64,000 nt of DNA from Nitrosopumilus sp. UBA526 (GTDB lineage: Archaea > Thermoproteota > Nitrososphaeria > Nitrososphaerales > Nitrosopumilaceae), in NCBI GenBank assembly GCA_002506665.1, contig DAXZ01000053.1, forward strand, positions 1 through 64,000, in the 5' to 3' direction. Shown here one piece after another: positions 1-8,588 of this stretch. Position 1 is the stretch's first letter; each line of letters begins with the position of its first letter. The notes below the pieces were generated by a model, which worked only from the letters and a program-made list of their open reading frames with translations, was not told the DNA's origin and made no database searches. The position numbers and the translations under genes are program-made.

Positions 1-246
1 GACGAGTCCATATCTAGAGTAGAGACTGGAGACTTTACAGTAACTAATAGCGGTGCCCCAATAACCATAACTGGCATATCACTTTCACAGTACAAGGTTA
101 TACTGACACTAGAGACTCCAGTTGATGCTGATAACATTGATGGTATTACCGTATCATACACCCAGCCAGATGACCGTAGTATTGGCATAGGCGGTGCTGT
201 ACTGCCAGACTTTGCAGCAGAACCAGTTGAGAATATTTTGCGTTAA
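1..246 (+). CDS. C-terminal end of a secreted SwmB/Ig-like repeat protein (partial)
   Basis: Frame 1 is open from the window edge to TAA at 244-246, giving the last 81 residues of a protein whose start lies outside the window. The segment YKVILTLETPV followed by ITVSYTQP resembles the SwmB-type beta-sandwich repeat of long archaeal and cyanobacterial surface proteins, where a hydrophobic strand, a polar turn and a VTVSYT strand recur. The tail is acidic and has no C-terminal membrane anchor. It is probably the last repeat of an exported cell-surface protein. The family call rests on pattern only. Confidence 0.5.
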   Translation, partial: DESISRVETGDFTVTNSGAPITITGISLSQYKVILTLETPVDADNIDGITVSYTQPDDRSIGIGGAVLPDFAAEPVENILR

Positions 247-356
247 AATGCTTGGGTACAAATGTGCAATTATAGTCTAAATTACAAAGCCGATATGTCT
301 AGGCAAGATAGATGAGATTCGGGCGTGGGGGGGATTAAAAGTACTAGATAAAAATA

Positions 357-370
357 GATTTTAATTAAAG
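357..370 (+). promoter_or_regulatory. Box A promoter of the 389-1054 gene
   Basis: The A/T-rich stretch TTTTAATTAAAG is centred about 25 bases before the ATG at 389. That is the archaeal TATA-to-start spacing expected of a leaderless transcript. Confidence 0.4.
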
Positions 371-388
371 TTTGGCCATTTTATTGCA

Positions 389-1054
389 ATGAAGCAAGAT
401 ATTACGCAGTTTGAAAAAAAGATACTTTACTTTCTATTGAGCCATTATAATCAACAACTCGGAGTTGGAAATCACTCAAAGACAGAGACAAAGCGACTCT
501 CAAAGGCCAAAAATGATATTACAGTCAAGATAGCAAACTCTATGAATGCCTTTATGTTACTATCAGAGATAATCAAGCTTGCAAATATCACACCAGACAA
601 AATTTCAGATTCATCTATGAAATACATTAGAGAGAAATATACTGACATGAATCCTGATATCATACAGTCTACTCTGAGTCTTAATCTAGTGGGTGAGGAA
701 CACGTCCAACAATATTTTAAGACTTTGCAGAGGGATCTTGCAGCTGATGTTTTTAATTTGGATATGATGAAAAAATTATTTTCTGCAATATTTGCATTTC
801 ATCCTCAGGGGATAATTGCCCTAGATGCAGGAAAACACACAGCTTACAAGAATGACAAAGACATTGGAGATGCCCAGTACAAAAACTCGCATAGAAAGTA
901 TTATAGAGACATGGCAAGCATACTAGTGGAATATGGCATAGGAGAGATAAAAAAGAATCTTCATCCAAAGTCAGACAGGACACTAATAGATAATCTAGAC
1001 CTTACAGTAAACATGATAAAAAGACTAGACTATCACGTAGATAAGGTAAAATAA
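389..1054 (+). CDS. Hypothetical protein, 221 aa
   Basis: I do not recognise this protein. It has ATG start, TAA stop, no signal peptide and no membrane segment, and it appears largely helical. Residues 1-60 are lysine-rich with FEKKILYFLLSHYN at the N-terminus; the middle (about 95-150) alternates acidic and hydrophobic residues; the C-terminus is basic. There is no obvious zinc or nucleotide motif. It is followed after 3 bases by a small zinc-ribbon gene on the same strand, so the two may be co-transcribed. A box A about 25 bases upstream supports the chosen start. Confidence 0.6.
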   Translation: MKQDITQFEKKILYFLLSHYNQQLGVGNHSKTETKRLSKAKNDITVKIANSMNAFMLLSEIIKLANITPDKISDSSMKYIREKYTDMNPDIIQSTLSLNLVGEEHVQQYFKTLQRDLAADVFNLDMMKKLFSAIFAFHPQGIIALDAGKHTAYKNDKDIGDAQYKNSHRKYYRDMASILVEYGIGEIKKNLHPKSDRTLIDNLDLTVNMIKRLDYHVDKVK

Positions 1055-1057
1055 ATC

Positions 1058-1204
1058 GTGCATGACGGGGCAGATAGAACAGTCGGGATTTGTGACTCGT
1101 GCGGGAAAGAAAAATGGGTCTATACATTTGATGAATATCCTGACTTTGACTATCTGTGTTCATATTGCTATTATAATATGGACAAGGAGGATATGCGAGA
1201 TTAA
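1058..1204 (+). CDS. Small zinc-ribbon protein, 48 aa
   Basis: GTG start 3 bases after the previous gene, stop TAA. The peptide carries two CxxC knuckles, ICDSCGK near residues 11-17 and LCSYCYYN near 33-40, spaced as in rubredoxin-like zinc ribbons. Its tail is acidic. The function is unknown. The pairing of CxxC motifs and the tight spacing to the upstream gene make chance unlikely, but the GTG start is not independently confirmed. Confidence 0.5.
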   Translation: MHDGADRTVGICDSCGKEKWVYTFDEYPDFDYLCSYCYYNMDKEDMRD

Positions 1205-1414
1205 GATTATCTGATTGATACGTTATCTGTTCTTTTGCATGATTCTTAGCGTGGATCATTCTACTGATACAGACCCCTTGTCTGTCTATGCCTTCTCTCT
1301 CTCACATCAAGTATTTTTGCACAATATTTTATTTGATGATCTATGGTTTCTAACAAAACGTAGATAACAAACCAATATCTACTAAAATCCCTTGAGAATG
1401 TGCCTAAAACGATT

Positions 1415-1425
1415 GAATTATATAC
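1415..1425 (+). promoter_or_regulatory. Box A promoter of the complex I operon
   Basis: The sequence AATTATATAC is centred about 28 bases upstream of the TTG start of nuoA at 1449. No ribosome-binding site can fit, which points to a leaderless operon mRNA beginning at or next to that TTG. Confidence 0.5.
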
Positions 1426-1448
1426 AAAAATCAGAGTGAAAAGCTAAA

Positions 1449-1823
1449 TTGGTCGGGGAATTAGCGGGCAATTACAGTACCGTCGTAATGATGTTTGGTT
1501 TTGCAATAGTAGCTATGGCTCCCGCTTTGATTATATCCCGAATGATCTCGCCTAGAAAACGAAGCAATCCTGTAAAATTTTTGCCAATGGAATGCGGTCA
1601 GGTTCCTTCAGGTGAGGGAAGAACACATTTCATGATGCAGTACTATCCATATATCTTGATGTTTGTAGTCTTTGATGTGATGGCCATTTTTCTGTATGCA
1701 TGGGGAAGCGCACTTTTAGAGCTACCAAAGACGGCAACTCTGCCGATGATGGGATTTTTGGCAATTATGTTTGGTGCAATGGCATTTGCGTTATATCAAT
1801 CAGGGAGGAGGAGAATATGGTAG
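1449..1823 (+). CDS. nuoA: NADH dehydrogenase-like complex I, subunit A
   Basis: Membrane subunit of the proton-pumping complex I, in contact with subunits B, D and H. It is 124 aa with three predicted membrane helices (about 11-30, 68-87, 95-115). The conserved loop carries MECGQVPSG (from residue 47) with the family cysteine and nearby glutamate, the region that forms the quinone-site-adjacent TM1-2 loop. The TTG start fits a box A 28 bases upstream. It is the first gene of the 11-gene operon and is followed by a 40-base gap containing a possible second promoter. Confidence 0.93.
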   Translation: MVGELAGNYSTVVMMFGFAIVAMAPALIISRMISPRKRSNPVKFLPMECGQVPSGEGRTHFMMQYYPYILMFVVFDVMAIFLYAWGSALLELPKTATLPMMGFLAIMFGAMAFALYQSGRRRIW

Positions 1824-1825
1824 TT

Positions 1826-1835
1826 TTTTATATAA
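1826..1835 (+). promoter_or_regulatory. Possible internal box A ahead of nuoB
   Basis: TTTTATATAA lies in the nuoA-nuoB gap, centred about 33 bases before the TTG of nuoB at 1864. It could provide a second promoter for nuoB onward. It is the only sizeable gap in the operon. Confidence 0.35.
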
Positions 1836-1863
1836 ATTGTATTTATGGGAATAGGAGATAAGA

Positions 1864-2388
1864 TTGCTAAAAGACTTGATGACCCCAGAGAACGCAAATG
1901 TCTTTGTAGGAAAGCTTGGTGATATTTTAGAAAGAGCCATAGGCAAACCTCTAGGCTATGCCATCAACTGGGGTAGAATATGGTCACTCTGGCCTGTACA
2001 CATTGAGACTGCCTGTTGTAGTGTTGAGTTTGGTGCGGCATCAGGCCCAAAATATGACGTTGAGCGCTTTGGCATTATTGAGGCATTTGGTTCACTCCGA
2101 CAATGTGATCTTGTAGTTGTTCAGGGAACCATTACAAGAAAGATGGCTCCACGTCTCAGACTAGTCTATGATCAGATGCCAGAACCCAAGTATGTGATTG
2201 CCATGGGGGCATGTGCAATTACTGGCGGTCTGTATTTTGATTCATACAACGTACTTCCCGGCATTGACGGAGTTATTCCTGTTGATGTCTATGTTCCAGG
2301 ATGTCCACCTAGACCTGAAACACTTATCCAAGGATGTATGTTACTGCAAGAAAAGATCAAGAGAATGAAGGCTAGGAAGTTTGTATAA
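1864..2388 (+). CDS. nuoB: NADH dehydrogenase-like complex I, subunit B
   Basis: Peripheral-arm subunit that holds the terminal [4Fe-4S] cluster N2, which passes electrons to the quinone. It is 174 aa. The four ligands are visible: the adjacent pair Cys51-Cys52 in ETACCSVEF, Cys117 in GACAITGG and Cys147 in PGCPPRPE. The length is typical. The stop codon overlaps the nuoC start by one base, so translation is probably coupled. The TTG start is chosen because the ATG 17 bases upstream is out of frame. Confidence 0.95.
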   Translation: MLKDLMTPENANVFVGKLGDILERAIGKPLGYAINWGRIWSLWPVHIETACCSVEFGAASGPKYDVERFGIIEAFGSLRQCDLVVVQGTITRKMAPRLRLVYDQMPEPKYVIAMGACAITGGLYFDSYNVLPGIDGVIPVDVYVPGCPPRPETLIQGCMLLQEKIKRMKARKFV

Positions 2389-3308
2389 TGAGTGACAAAT
2401 CTGAAGAGCCACCTGCAGACACAGCTAAACCTACAAAGTCAAAAGAATCTACAGACACAGAAGCATCTAAAGATACAGACACAAAACCAAAACCAGCTAC
2501 AACCAAAACTATTCCTGCAGACACAACACCAGCTACTAAATCTACAAAACCAGAAGAGCCTGCAGACACAAAACCAGCTACATCCAAAACTATTCCTGCA
2601 GACACAAAACCAGCTACAACCAAAGATACTACTACTGACACAAAACCAGCTACATCCAAAACTACTACTGACACAAAACCAGCTACATCCAAAACTACTA
2701 CTGACACAACGCCAGCTACATCCAAAACCACTACAGACACAAAACCAGCTACATCCAAAACTAGTGCAGACACAAAACAATCTCCTGCAAAGCCTGAATC
2801 CGCACAGGTAGAACTACCTGCATTTGAAAAAGGCATCTCAGAGAAGATAACCAAAGAGTTTGGCGACAAAGTAGAGGTGGGATTTGTTAAAAAAGACAGA
2901 GTGAGAATCAATACGGGCAGAGACAATATTCATGACGTTGCCGTGTTTATTCGCGATGAACTAAACTATGACCATGTCGAATCCGTCTCTGGCGTGGACT
3001 ATCCTCAGGATAATGAGATCGAAGTTGTATATCATCTAGGTTCCTACTCGGACTCTTCATTGGAAAGACAGATACTAGTCCTAACTACAAGAGCACAAAG
3101 AGAGACTAATCCAATTCCAGGAAAGGACGCAACAAGGCTTCCAACTCTTAGGGATGTATTTTACAGCGTAGAATTTCATGAAAGGGAGATCTTTGAGATG
3201 TTTGGGGTCTTTTTTGAGGGCCATCCTGACAACAGGCGACTATTACTACCAGAGGACTGGGCAGACCTGCCACCACTCAGAAAGGACTTTGCAATAAAGG
3301 GCAGATAG
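2388..3308 (+). CDS. nuoC: Complex I subunit C with a long repetitive N-terminal extension
   Basis: Subunit C of complex I (the 30-kDa subunit family), on the peripheral arm beside NuoD. The conserved domain occupies about residues 145-306 and ends with the family signature around EREIFEMFGVFFEGHPDN and RRLLLPEDW. Ahead of it are about 142 residues of low complexity rich in Thr, Lys, Pro, Asp and Ala, built on a 10-residue repeat (DTKPATSKTT and variants; 30-bp period at about 2630-2775). This extension is not part of the normal family, where the protein is about 160-200 aa. It has no hydrophobic segment and is probably a disordered cytoplasmic tail. The start overlaps nuoB by one base, which supports reading the extension as translated. 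Confidence 0.92.
   Translation: MSDKSEEPPADTAKPTKSKESTDTEASKDTDTKPKPATTKTIPADTTPATKSTKPEEPADTKPATSKTIPADTKPATTKDTTTDTKPATSKTTTDTKPATSKTTTDTTPATSKTTTDTKPATSKTSADTKQSPAKPESAQVELPAFEKGISEKITKEFGDKVEVGFVKKDRVRINTGRDNIHDVAVFIRDELNYDHVESVSGVDYPQDNEIEVVYHLGSYSDSSLERQILVLTTRAQRETNPIPGKDATRLPTLRDVFYSVEFHEREIFEMFGVFFEGHPDNRRLLLPEDWADLPPLRKDFAIKGR
2566..2780 (+). repeat. Coding 30-bp tandem repeat in the 5' part of nuoC
   Basis: Imperfect direct repeats with a 30-bp period keep the reading frame and encode DTKPATSKTT-like decapeptides. The best copies run from about 2630 to 2775; more divergent ones extend upstream. The period is an exact multiple of three, and the drift is mainly Lys/Thr and Ser/Thr exchange, so length changes here would leave the downstream domain in frame. 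Confidence 0.85.
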
Positions 3309-3310
3309 AA

Positions 3311-4447
3311 ATGACCGCACAACTACCGCCGGGATTAGCACTCCACAAAGTCGATGAGAGAATAATGACCCTCAATGTCGGGCCACAACATCCCGGCTCT
3401 GGCCATATGAGACTTATTGTGCAAATTGATGGGGACTATATCGTTGCATGTGATCCTGACCCGGGATATGTCCATCGTGGGGAAGAAAAGATGGCCGAGT
3501 ATCGTAACTATGTGACAAACATTCCACACCTTGAGAGGCCGGTAATTCATGACTCTTGTAACATACTATACCCCTATGTCCTAGGTGTCGAAGAACTTCT
3601 TGGAATCGAGGTTCCGGAACGCGCAAAGTATATCCGGGTTATTGCATCAGAATTAAACCGCTGCATATACACAATGTACTGGCTTGCAATCTATGGAATC
3701 TTTCTGGGACACTCTACAATGTTCATGTGGCCTGCAGGTGACCGTGAACTCTTAATTGATCTAATGGAAAAGATGACAGGCGCTAGGGTGACACATGCCC
3801 ACTTTGTGCCTGGCGGAGTCAGAAATGACCTGCCACCAAACTTTGAGGATGTCTGTCTACGTCAGGTCAACTATTTTGAAAAGCGTATCAAAGAGTATGC
3901 CGCAGTATTTTACGACAATCCAATACTTGTCTCAAGAACCCGAGATACCGGAGTCCTCTCACGACAAGACGCAATAGGATATGGCACTACGGGTTCCGTG
4001 CTTCGTGCAAGCGGGGTAGACTATGATCTCAGAGTCAAAGAGCCATATGATGTCTATGATGAGCTAGACGTTCACACCAACGTGATGAAAGAAGGAGACT
4101 CGTATGCAAGATCCAAAGTTCCATGGCTTGACATGATTGAGAGCTGCAACATTATACGCCAGACACTACAAAAGATGCCAAAGTCAGGTTCTGTCAGAGT
4201 CAAACTAAAACCAAATCCAAAAACCAAAGGCCTTGAATCAGTCTACAAGCGTGTCGAGTCTGGCAGGGGCTCACTTGGTTGCTATATTGTATCTGATGCC
4301 AAAGTAGAACCATACAGAGTAAAGCTTAGCGTTCCTTCGTTTAGAAATCTGATTGCCCTGCCAAACCTTCTCAGAGGAGAGAAATTAGGAAACATGCCAT
4401 CAGTTTACTGGAGTCTGAACTATTGGCCAGTGGAGGCAGACAGGTAA
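3311..4447 (+). CDS. nuoD: Complex I subunit D
   Basis: The 49-kDa subunit family, which forms most of the quinone pocket together with NuoB. It is 378 aa. The N-terminal signature LNVGPQHPGSGHMRL (from residue 21) with the quinone-site His of the GPQHP loop is intact, followed by YVHRGEEK near residue 55. The nickel-binding cysteines of the related hydrogenases are absent, as expected for complex I. It starts 2 bases after nuoC and abuts nuoH directly. Confidence 0.95.
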   Translation: MTAQLPPGLALHKVDERIMTLNVGPQHPGSGHMRLIVQIDGDYIVACDPDPGYVHRGEEKMAEYRNYVTNIPHLERPVIHDSCNILYPYVLGVEELLGIEVPERAKYIRVIASELNRCIYTMYWLAIYGIFLGHSTMFMWPAGDRELLIDLMEKMTGARVTHAHFVPGGVRNDLPPNFEDVCLRQVNYFEKRIKEYAAVFYDNPILVSRTRDTGVLSRQDAIGYGTTGSVLRASGVDYDLRVKEPYDVYDELDVHTNVMKEGDSYARSKVPWLDMIESCNIIRQTLQKMPKSGSVRVKLKPNPKTKGLESVYKRVESGRGSLGCYIVSDAKVEPYRVKLSVPSFRNLIALPNLLRGEKLGNMPSVYWSLNYWPVEADR

Positions 4448-5746
4448 ATGTCAGTTATTGCACCAAACTTTAAGCTCAGTGAGTTCATAAAGTCACTAAT
4501 TGACAATGCGTTCTGGTTTCTCCTGATAGGAGTCTTGGTGGGACTTCCTGCAGTCTTTATTGTCTTGTTTGTAATTGAACTGCCAATAATTAACGGAGAA
4601 CTACTTACACCATTTCTTGCATTGACATGGATGACGGACCCAACCCGAATACTTCCCATAGTTCATGCCTTTATGGCAACTGACTTGTTCCGTGTAATGA
4701 TATTTCCGGGATTTGGATTTGCAGCTCTGCTTGCAGCAGGTACAATCTTTGCTGAGAGAAAGATGCTTGCAAAACTACAGCTGCGTGTGGGTCCCTTTTA
4801 CTGTGGCAAGTTTGAAGGCATACTACAACTGATGGGTGACGGACTAAAACTAATCTCAAAAGAAATTATAATTCCAGCAAAGGCAGACAAGCCAATCTTT
4901 TGGGCGGCCCCTGTATTGTTTGTAGCTGCGGCGGCATCATTTGTGGCGTTTATTCCAGTAGCTCCCGGCTGGGTAGTAGCAGATGTAGATGTGGGACTGC
5001 TTGGGGTCTTTGCAGTGATTGGATTTTTTCCAATCATTACAATTCTCTCTGCATGGTCTGCAAACAGCAAGTTTCCCTTTATTGGAGGCATCAGGGCATT
5101 ATTTCAGATGGTCTCATTTGAGATTCCGTTAATCTTGTCATTGCTAGGGGTAGTCATGCTGACAGGCTCTCTGAATTTATCATTTATAGCTGCAAGCCAG
5201 TCAAGCTTTCCATGGATTGTGTTTTTGCCTATCGGCGCAATCGTATTTTACATTACCATGCTTGCAGAACTTGAGCGAATCCCCTTTGACTTGCCAGAGG
5301 CAGAAAGTGAGATCGTTGCCGGATGGCTAACAGAACTATCTGGCATGATGTATGGGCTTGTCCAGCTTGGAACATATCTGAAACTATATGCGTTTGCCGC
5401 ACTCTTTGTCGTACTATTTCTTGGAGGCTGGAACGGCCCGATGGTCGTGCCGCCATTTCCAGCAGAGCTGCTTGCAAACGGAATCGAGCTTGGCCCTGTC
5501 ACTGCAAATGTCTCCGGACTGCCCCTATTCACACAAGAGATGCTCAACGGCACGCTTTGGTTCGTACTAAAGACAGTAGCTGTAATATTTTTCATCTTAT
5601 TGCCACGTGGGGTCTTTCCAAGAATCAGAATAGACATGCTACTGAATTTGGGATGGACCAAGCTTATCGGCTTGGCCTTTGTTAACATCTTTATTGCGCT
5701 TGGCCTGCTTTACTCCGGAGTGCTAGGACCAGGAGGATTACAATAA
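4448..5746 (+). CDS. nuoH: Complex I subunit H
   Basis: Membrane subunit linking the quinone chamber to the antiporter-like pumps. It is 432 aa with about eight to nine membrane helices. The family loop is present, including AERKMLAKLQLRVGP and, later, AELERIPFDLPEAESE, whose acidic residues belong to the quinone-chamber E-channel. The N-terminal part is longer than in bacterial NuoH, with an extra hydrophobic segment at about 18-42. It starts the base after the nuoD stop and overlaps nuoI by one base. Confidence 0.95.
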   Translation: MSVIAPNFKLSEFIKSLIDNAFWFLLIGVLVGLPAVFIVLFVIELPIINGELLTPFLALTWMTDPTRILPIVHAFMATDLFRVMIFPGFGFAALLAAGTIFAERKMLAKLQLRVGPFYCGKFEGILQLMGDGLKLISKEIIIPAKADKPIFWAAPVLFVAAAASFVAFIPVAPGWVVADVDVGLLGVFAVIGFFPIITILSAWSANSKFPFIGGIRALFQMVSFEIPLILSLLGVVMLTGSLNLSFIAASQSSFPWIVFLPIGAIVFYITMLAELERIPFDLPEAESEIVAGWLTELSGMMYGLVQLGTYLKLYAFAALFVVLFLGGWNGPMVVPPFPAELLANGIELGPVTANVSGLPLFTQEMLNGTLWFVLKTVAVIFFILLPRGVFPRIRIDMLLNLGWTKLIGLAFVNIFIALGLLYSGVLGPGGLQ

Positions 5747-6243
5747 TGAATACTGCAACTGGTATAATTCGTGCACTAAACTCGGGAATAAAACACATTG
5801 CCACAAAACGGTTTACCCTCCGATATCCTGAGGAGAAGCTAAAGTTTGTCGGTGATGGATACCAGTTTGACCCATCAACTGGTGTTGGAATTGCCGGACT
5901 AAAGGGCCGCCACATGCTGTTTCATGACCACTGTACTGGCTGTCAGCTCTGCTCCATTGCATGTGAGGGTGTTGCCGAAGCCATTGCAATGGTAAAGGTA
6001 CCCGAAGAGCAAAAACAGAACAAAAAATCAATCATGCCGCAGATAGACTATGGCAAATGTGTCTTTTGTGGCTTGTGCGTTGATGCATGCCCCTTTTATG
6101 CATTATACATGACAAATGACTATGAACTGTCTTCGTTCTCAAAGGAGGGATTAATTTATACCCCTGCACAACTGCAGGTAAAGCCTTTTGTTGCACAAGA
6201 CAGCGAGATCCAAATATCTGACCGGGGCGCAACACATGGCTGA
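5746..6243 (+). CDS. nuoI: Complex I subunit I, 2x[4Fe-4S] ferredoxin-type
   Basis: Peripheral-arm electron carrier with two [4Fe-4S] clusters (N6a and N6b) feeding N2 in NuoB. It is 165 aa. The first CxxCxxCxxxC motif is Cys63, 66, 69 and 73; the second is Cys105, 108, 111 and 115. The residue after each fourth Cys is Glu or Pro, close to the family norm. Since no nuoE, nuoF or nuoG follows, NuoI is the likely entry point for electrons from ferredoxin or another donor. It overlaps nuoH by one base and nuoJ by eight. Confidence 0.95.
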   Translation: MNTATGIIRALNSGIKHIATKRFTLRYPEEKLKFVGDGYQFDPSTGVGIAGLKGRHMLFHDHCTGCQLCSIACEGVAEAIAMVKVPEEQKQNKKSIMPQIDYGKCVFCGLCVDACPFYALYMTNDYELSSFSKEGLIYTPAQLQVKPFVAQDSEIQISDRGATHG

Positions 6244-6748
6244 TGTGGCATTTCTTGCACTAGCAGTAATTACTATCGGCTCTGCAATTGCCGCACTTGA
6301 GATGAGGTCATTGATTTATGGCTCTATTGCACTGATGGGGACGCTGGGCGGAGTTGCAGGATTCTTTCTTCTGCTTGATGCGCCCTTTGTTGCATTATTC
6401 CAGCTAGCAATCTATGTAGGCTCTATTGCAGTCCTGATACTGTTTACTGTAATGCTGGTAAAGCGGGAGCTAATCTTTAAAAAAATTGAAGACAGGAGAA
6501 GAAAGTTTGCAGGTATTGGACTGATGCTTGTAACAATGGTGGCATTGGGGGCAGTATTTCTAGACTCTGGAATCAAGACAATAACTACGGACGAGCCTGC
6601 AACTGACTTTAGAGACATTGGAACTGACTTTGTAACATATTACTGGCCGGCGTTAATTCTCATGGGGCTATTACTGGCAGGCTCTGTTACTGGCGCACTA
6701 GTCTTGGCCAAGAGAGAGGAGGTAGAGAATGCCAAACGAGCTAGTTGA
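6236..6748 (+). CDS. nuoJ: Complex I subunit J
   Basis: Membrane subunit with five predicted helices. It is 170 aa from the ATG at 6236. The open frame continues further upstream, but that part overlaps nuoI, and MADVAFLALAVITIG gives a normal NuoJ N-terminus. The conserved third helix with the pi-bulge region is seen as YVGSIAVLILFTVML. The eight-base overlap with nuoI and the 20-base overlap with nuoK indicate translational coupling. Confidence 0.92.
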   Translation: MADVAFLALAVITIGSAIAALEMRSLIYGSIALMGTLGGVAGFFLLLDAPFVALFQLAIYVGSIAVLILFTVMLVKRELIFKKIEDRRRKFAGIGLMLVTMVALGAVFLDSGIKTITTDEPATDFRDIGTDFVTYYWPALILMGLLLAGSVTGALVLAKREEVENAKRAS

Positions 6749-7034
6749 TTTTGCGCTAGTGTCTGTTGCCATGCTTGGCATTGGAATCTATGGTCTTGCA
6801 GTCAAACGTAACTTTATCCGAATGCTGTTTGCAGTTGAGATAATCATCAATGCCGCAAACCTCAATCTTGTAGCCTTTGGAAGGTTCTTGCCCCACAGCG
6901 GAGGACAAACCATGGCGCTGTTCTCCATTGCAATTGCAGCGGCCGAAGTTGCAGTAGGACTGTCTCTGATAATAGTGGCATATCGCATGTATCAGAATGT
7001 CGATATTGCAGACTTTGGGAGCTTGAAGGGATAA
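6729..7034 (+). CDS. nuoK: Complex I subunit K
   Basis: Small three-helix membrane subunit (Mrp/MnhC-like family), 101 aa, the typical length. It carries the two conserved membrane glutamates of the proton path, one in FAVEIIINAANL and one in AAAEVAVGLSLIIVAYR. It overlaps the end of nuoJ and shares one base with nuoM. Confidence 0.94.
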   Translation: MPNELVDFALVSVAMLGIGIYGLAVKRNFIRMLFAVEIIINAANLNLVAFGRFLPHSGGQTMALFSIAIAAAEVAVGLSLIIVAYRMYQNVDIADFGSLKG

Positions 7035-8587
7035 TGGAATATGCATTACTGCAGGCAGTATTCCTGCCTCTACTGTTATCCCCTGTAGCTTATATCATTG
7101 GAAGACGAGTTGGGCCCACTCCTGCAATGTGGTTTACATTTGCAATTTTACTATATGCCACCATTCTTGTGATTGGCTCGGCACTGTCAGGAACCGTAGA
7201 GGAGCACTATCCATGGACTGAGCAGTTTGGTGAGTTTGGATTTTTGCTTGATGGACTGGCATCGCCTTTTGCAATCATAATCTATGTGCTATCTACAATT
7301 TTAGCACTCTACTCAAAACCATACATGATTCACAAGTTCCATGCGCAGTTCCACGAAGAACGGAACATCAATGTCTCATCTAGCGGGCAGACTGCCATAT
7401 TGGAATCATCATCTCTTACAAGCTATGTGAATGCAAAGTCCGGGCTCTACTTTGCATTATATCTAGTCTTTGCAATGGGAATGCTTGGTACTGTTTTATC
7501 GACTAATCTTATCGAGTTTTACATATTTTTTGAAGTCATGCTGATTCCAGCGTTTTTTCTAGTTGCCCTGTGGGGGGACGGTCCTAGAAGAAAGATAGGT
7601 CTAATGTTCTTGTTCTGGACACATGCGGGAGCCGTAGTGTTGCTGTTGGGATTTTTGATGATAGGCATGACACTCGGAAGCTTTGACTTTGCAGATATTT
7701 CAGAATCAGCAATTCCTGCAGACATTGCACTATACTCGGCTGTTGCCATATCTATTGGCTTGGGAGTCAAGCTGGCAGTCTTTATGTTTCATATCTGGCT
7801 TCCATATGTTCACGGCTCGGCGCCCACCCCTATCAGCGCTTTACTGTCACCTGCGATGATAGGAATTGGGGCCTATGGACTCTTTAGACTCGTTGTCGAG
7901 TTTCTACCGCTGACGTTTGCAGAACTCGCAATCTGGTTTCACATCTGGGGGCTTGTTACCATGATATATGGCGGCGCGATGGCGTTGATGCAAGATGATC
8001 TAAAACGTCTTCTTGCATACTCTAGTATCAGCCAGATGGGCTATCTCTTGTTTGGGATTGGTTCAATCTCTGCGCTCGGTCTCTCCGGTGCAGAGATGAT
8101 GTATGTGACACACGGGATTGGAAAGGGCATTTTATTTATGATGGCAGGAATTATCATCGTCAGGGTGGGAACAAGAAGCATCTCCAAGCTTGGCGGACTA
8201 GCATCCAAGATGCCGATAACTGCCGTATGTGCAGTCATTGGCGCATTAACGATAATGGGAATTCCACCAACGAGCGGTTTTATGGGTGAGTGGATCTTGT
8301 TTTATGGCGCACTAGAGACTGCCATCAATGACGGCTCTACATTACGAGCCATAACGTTTGGCCTAGGCCTTGTTGCAACCGTACTTACAATGGCGTACAT
8401 GCTCTGGATGCTAAAGCGTGTATTCTTTGGCAAGACACCTGAGCATCTTGACGGGGTCAAGGAGGGCAGCTGGTACATGACTGCACCAATGATGGTACTT
8501 GCAGGCTTTTCAATCATAGTTGGAATATATCCTGACATATTCCTAAAGTCCATAATCCCATACATGAGCGGAGTGCTGGGAGCTTAG
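7034..8587 (+). CDS. nuoM: Complex I antiporter-like subunit M
   Basis: One of three Mrp-antiporter-like proton-pumping subunits. It is 517 aa with about 13-14 helices. Family residues are visible: the helix-5 Glu in FFEVMLIPAFFLVALWG, the helix-7 Lys in GVKLAVFMFHIWLP, and the broken-helix region around YVHGSAPTPISALL. The length and the gene position before the longer nuoL make M rather than L or N the best assignment. Confidence 0.92.
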   Translation: MEYALLQAVFLPLLLSPVAYIIGRRVGPTPAMWFTFAILLYATILVIGSALSGTVEEHYPWTEQFGEFGFLLDGLASPFAIIIYVLSTILALYSKPYMIHKFHAQFHEERNINVSSSGQTAILESSSLTSYVNAKSGLYFALYLVFAMGMLGTVLSTNLIEFYIFFEVMLIPAFFLVALWGDGPRRKIGLMFLFWTHAGAVVLLLGFLMIGMTLGSFDFADISESAIPADIALYSAVAISIGLGVKLAVFMFHIWLPYVHGSAPTPISALLSPAMIGIGAYGLFRLVVEFLPLTFAELAIWFHIWGLVTMIYGGAMALMQDDLKRLLAYSSISQMGYLLFGIGSISALGLSGAEMMYVTHGIGKGILFMMAGIIIVRVGTRSISKLGGLASKMPITAVCAVIGALTIMGIPPTSGFMGEWILFYGALETAINDGSTLRAITFGLGLVATVLTMAYMLWMLKRVFFGKTPEHLDGVKEGSWYMTAPMMVLAGFSIIVGIYPDIFLKSIIPYMSGVLGA

Positions 8588-8588
8588 T

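Noticed and set aside
2566..2780. CRISPR-like array in the nuoC region
   Set aside because: The 30-bp repeats are contiguous, imperfect and in the reading frame, without unique spacers, so they are a coding tandem repeat.
2392..2926. Long alternative frames on both strands over the repeat region of nuoC
   Set aside because: They consist only of the repeat read in other frames and have no protein-like composition.
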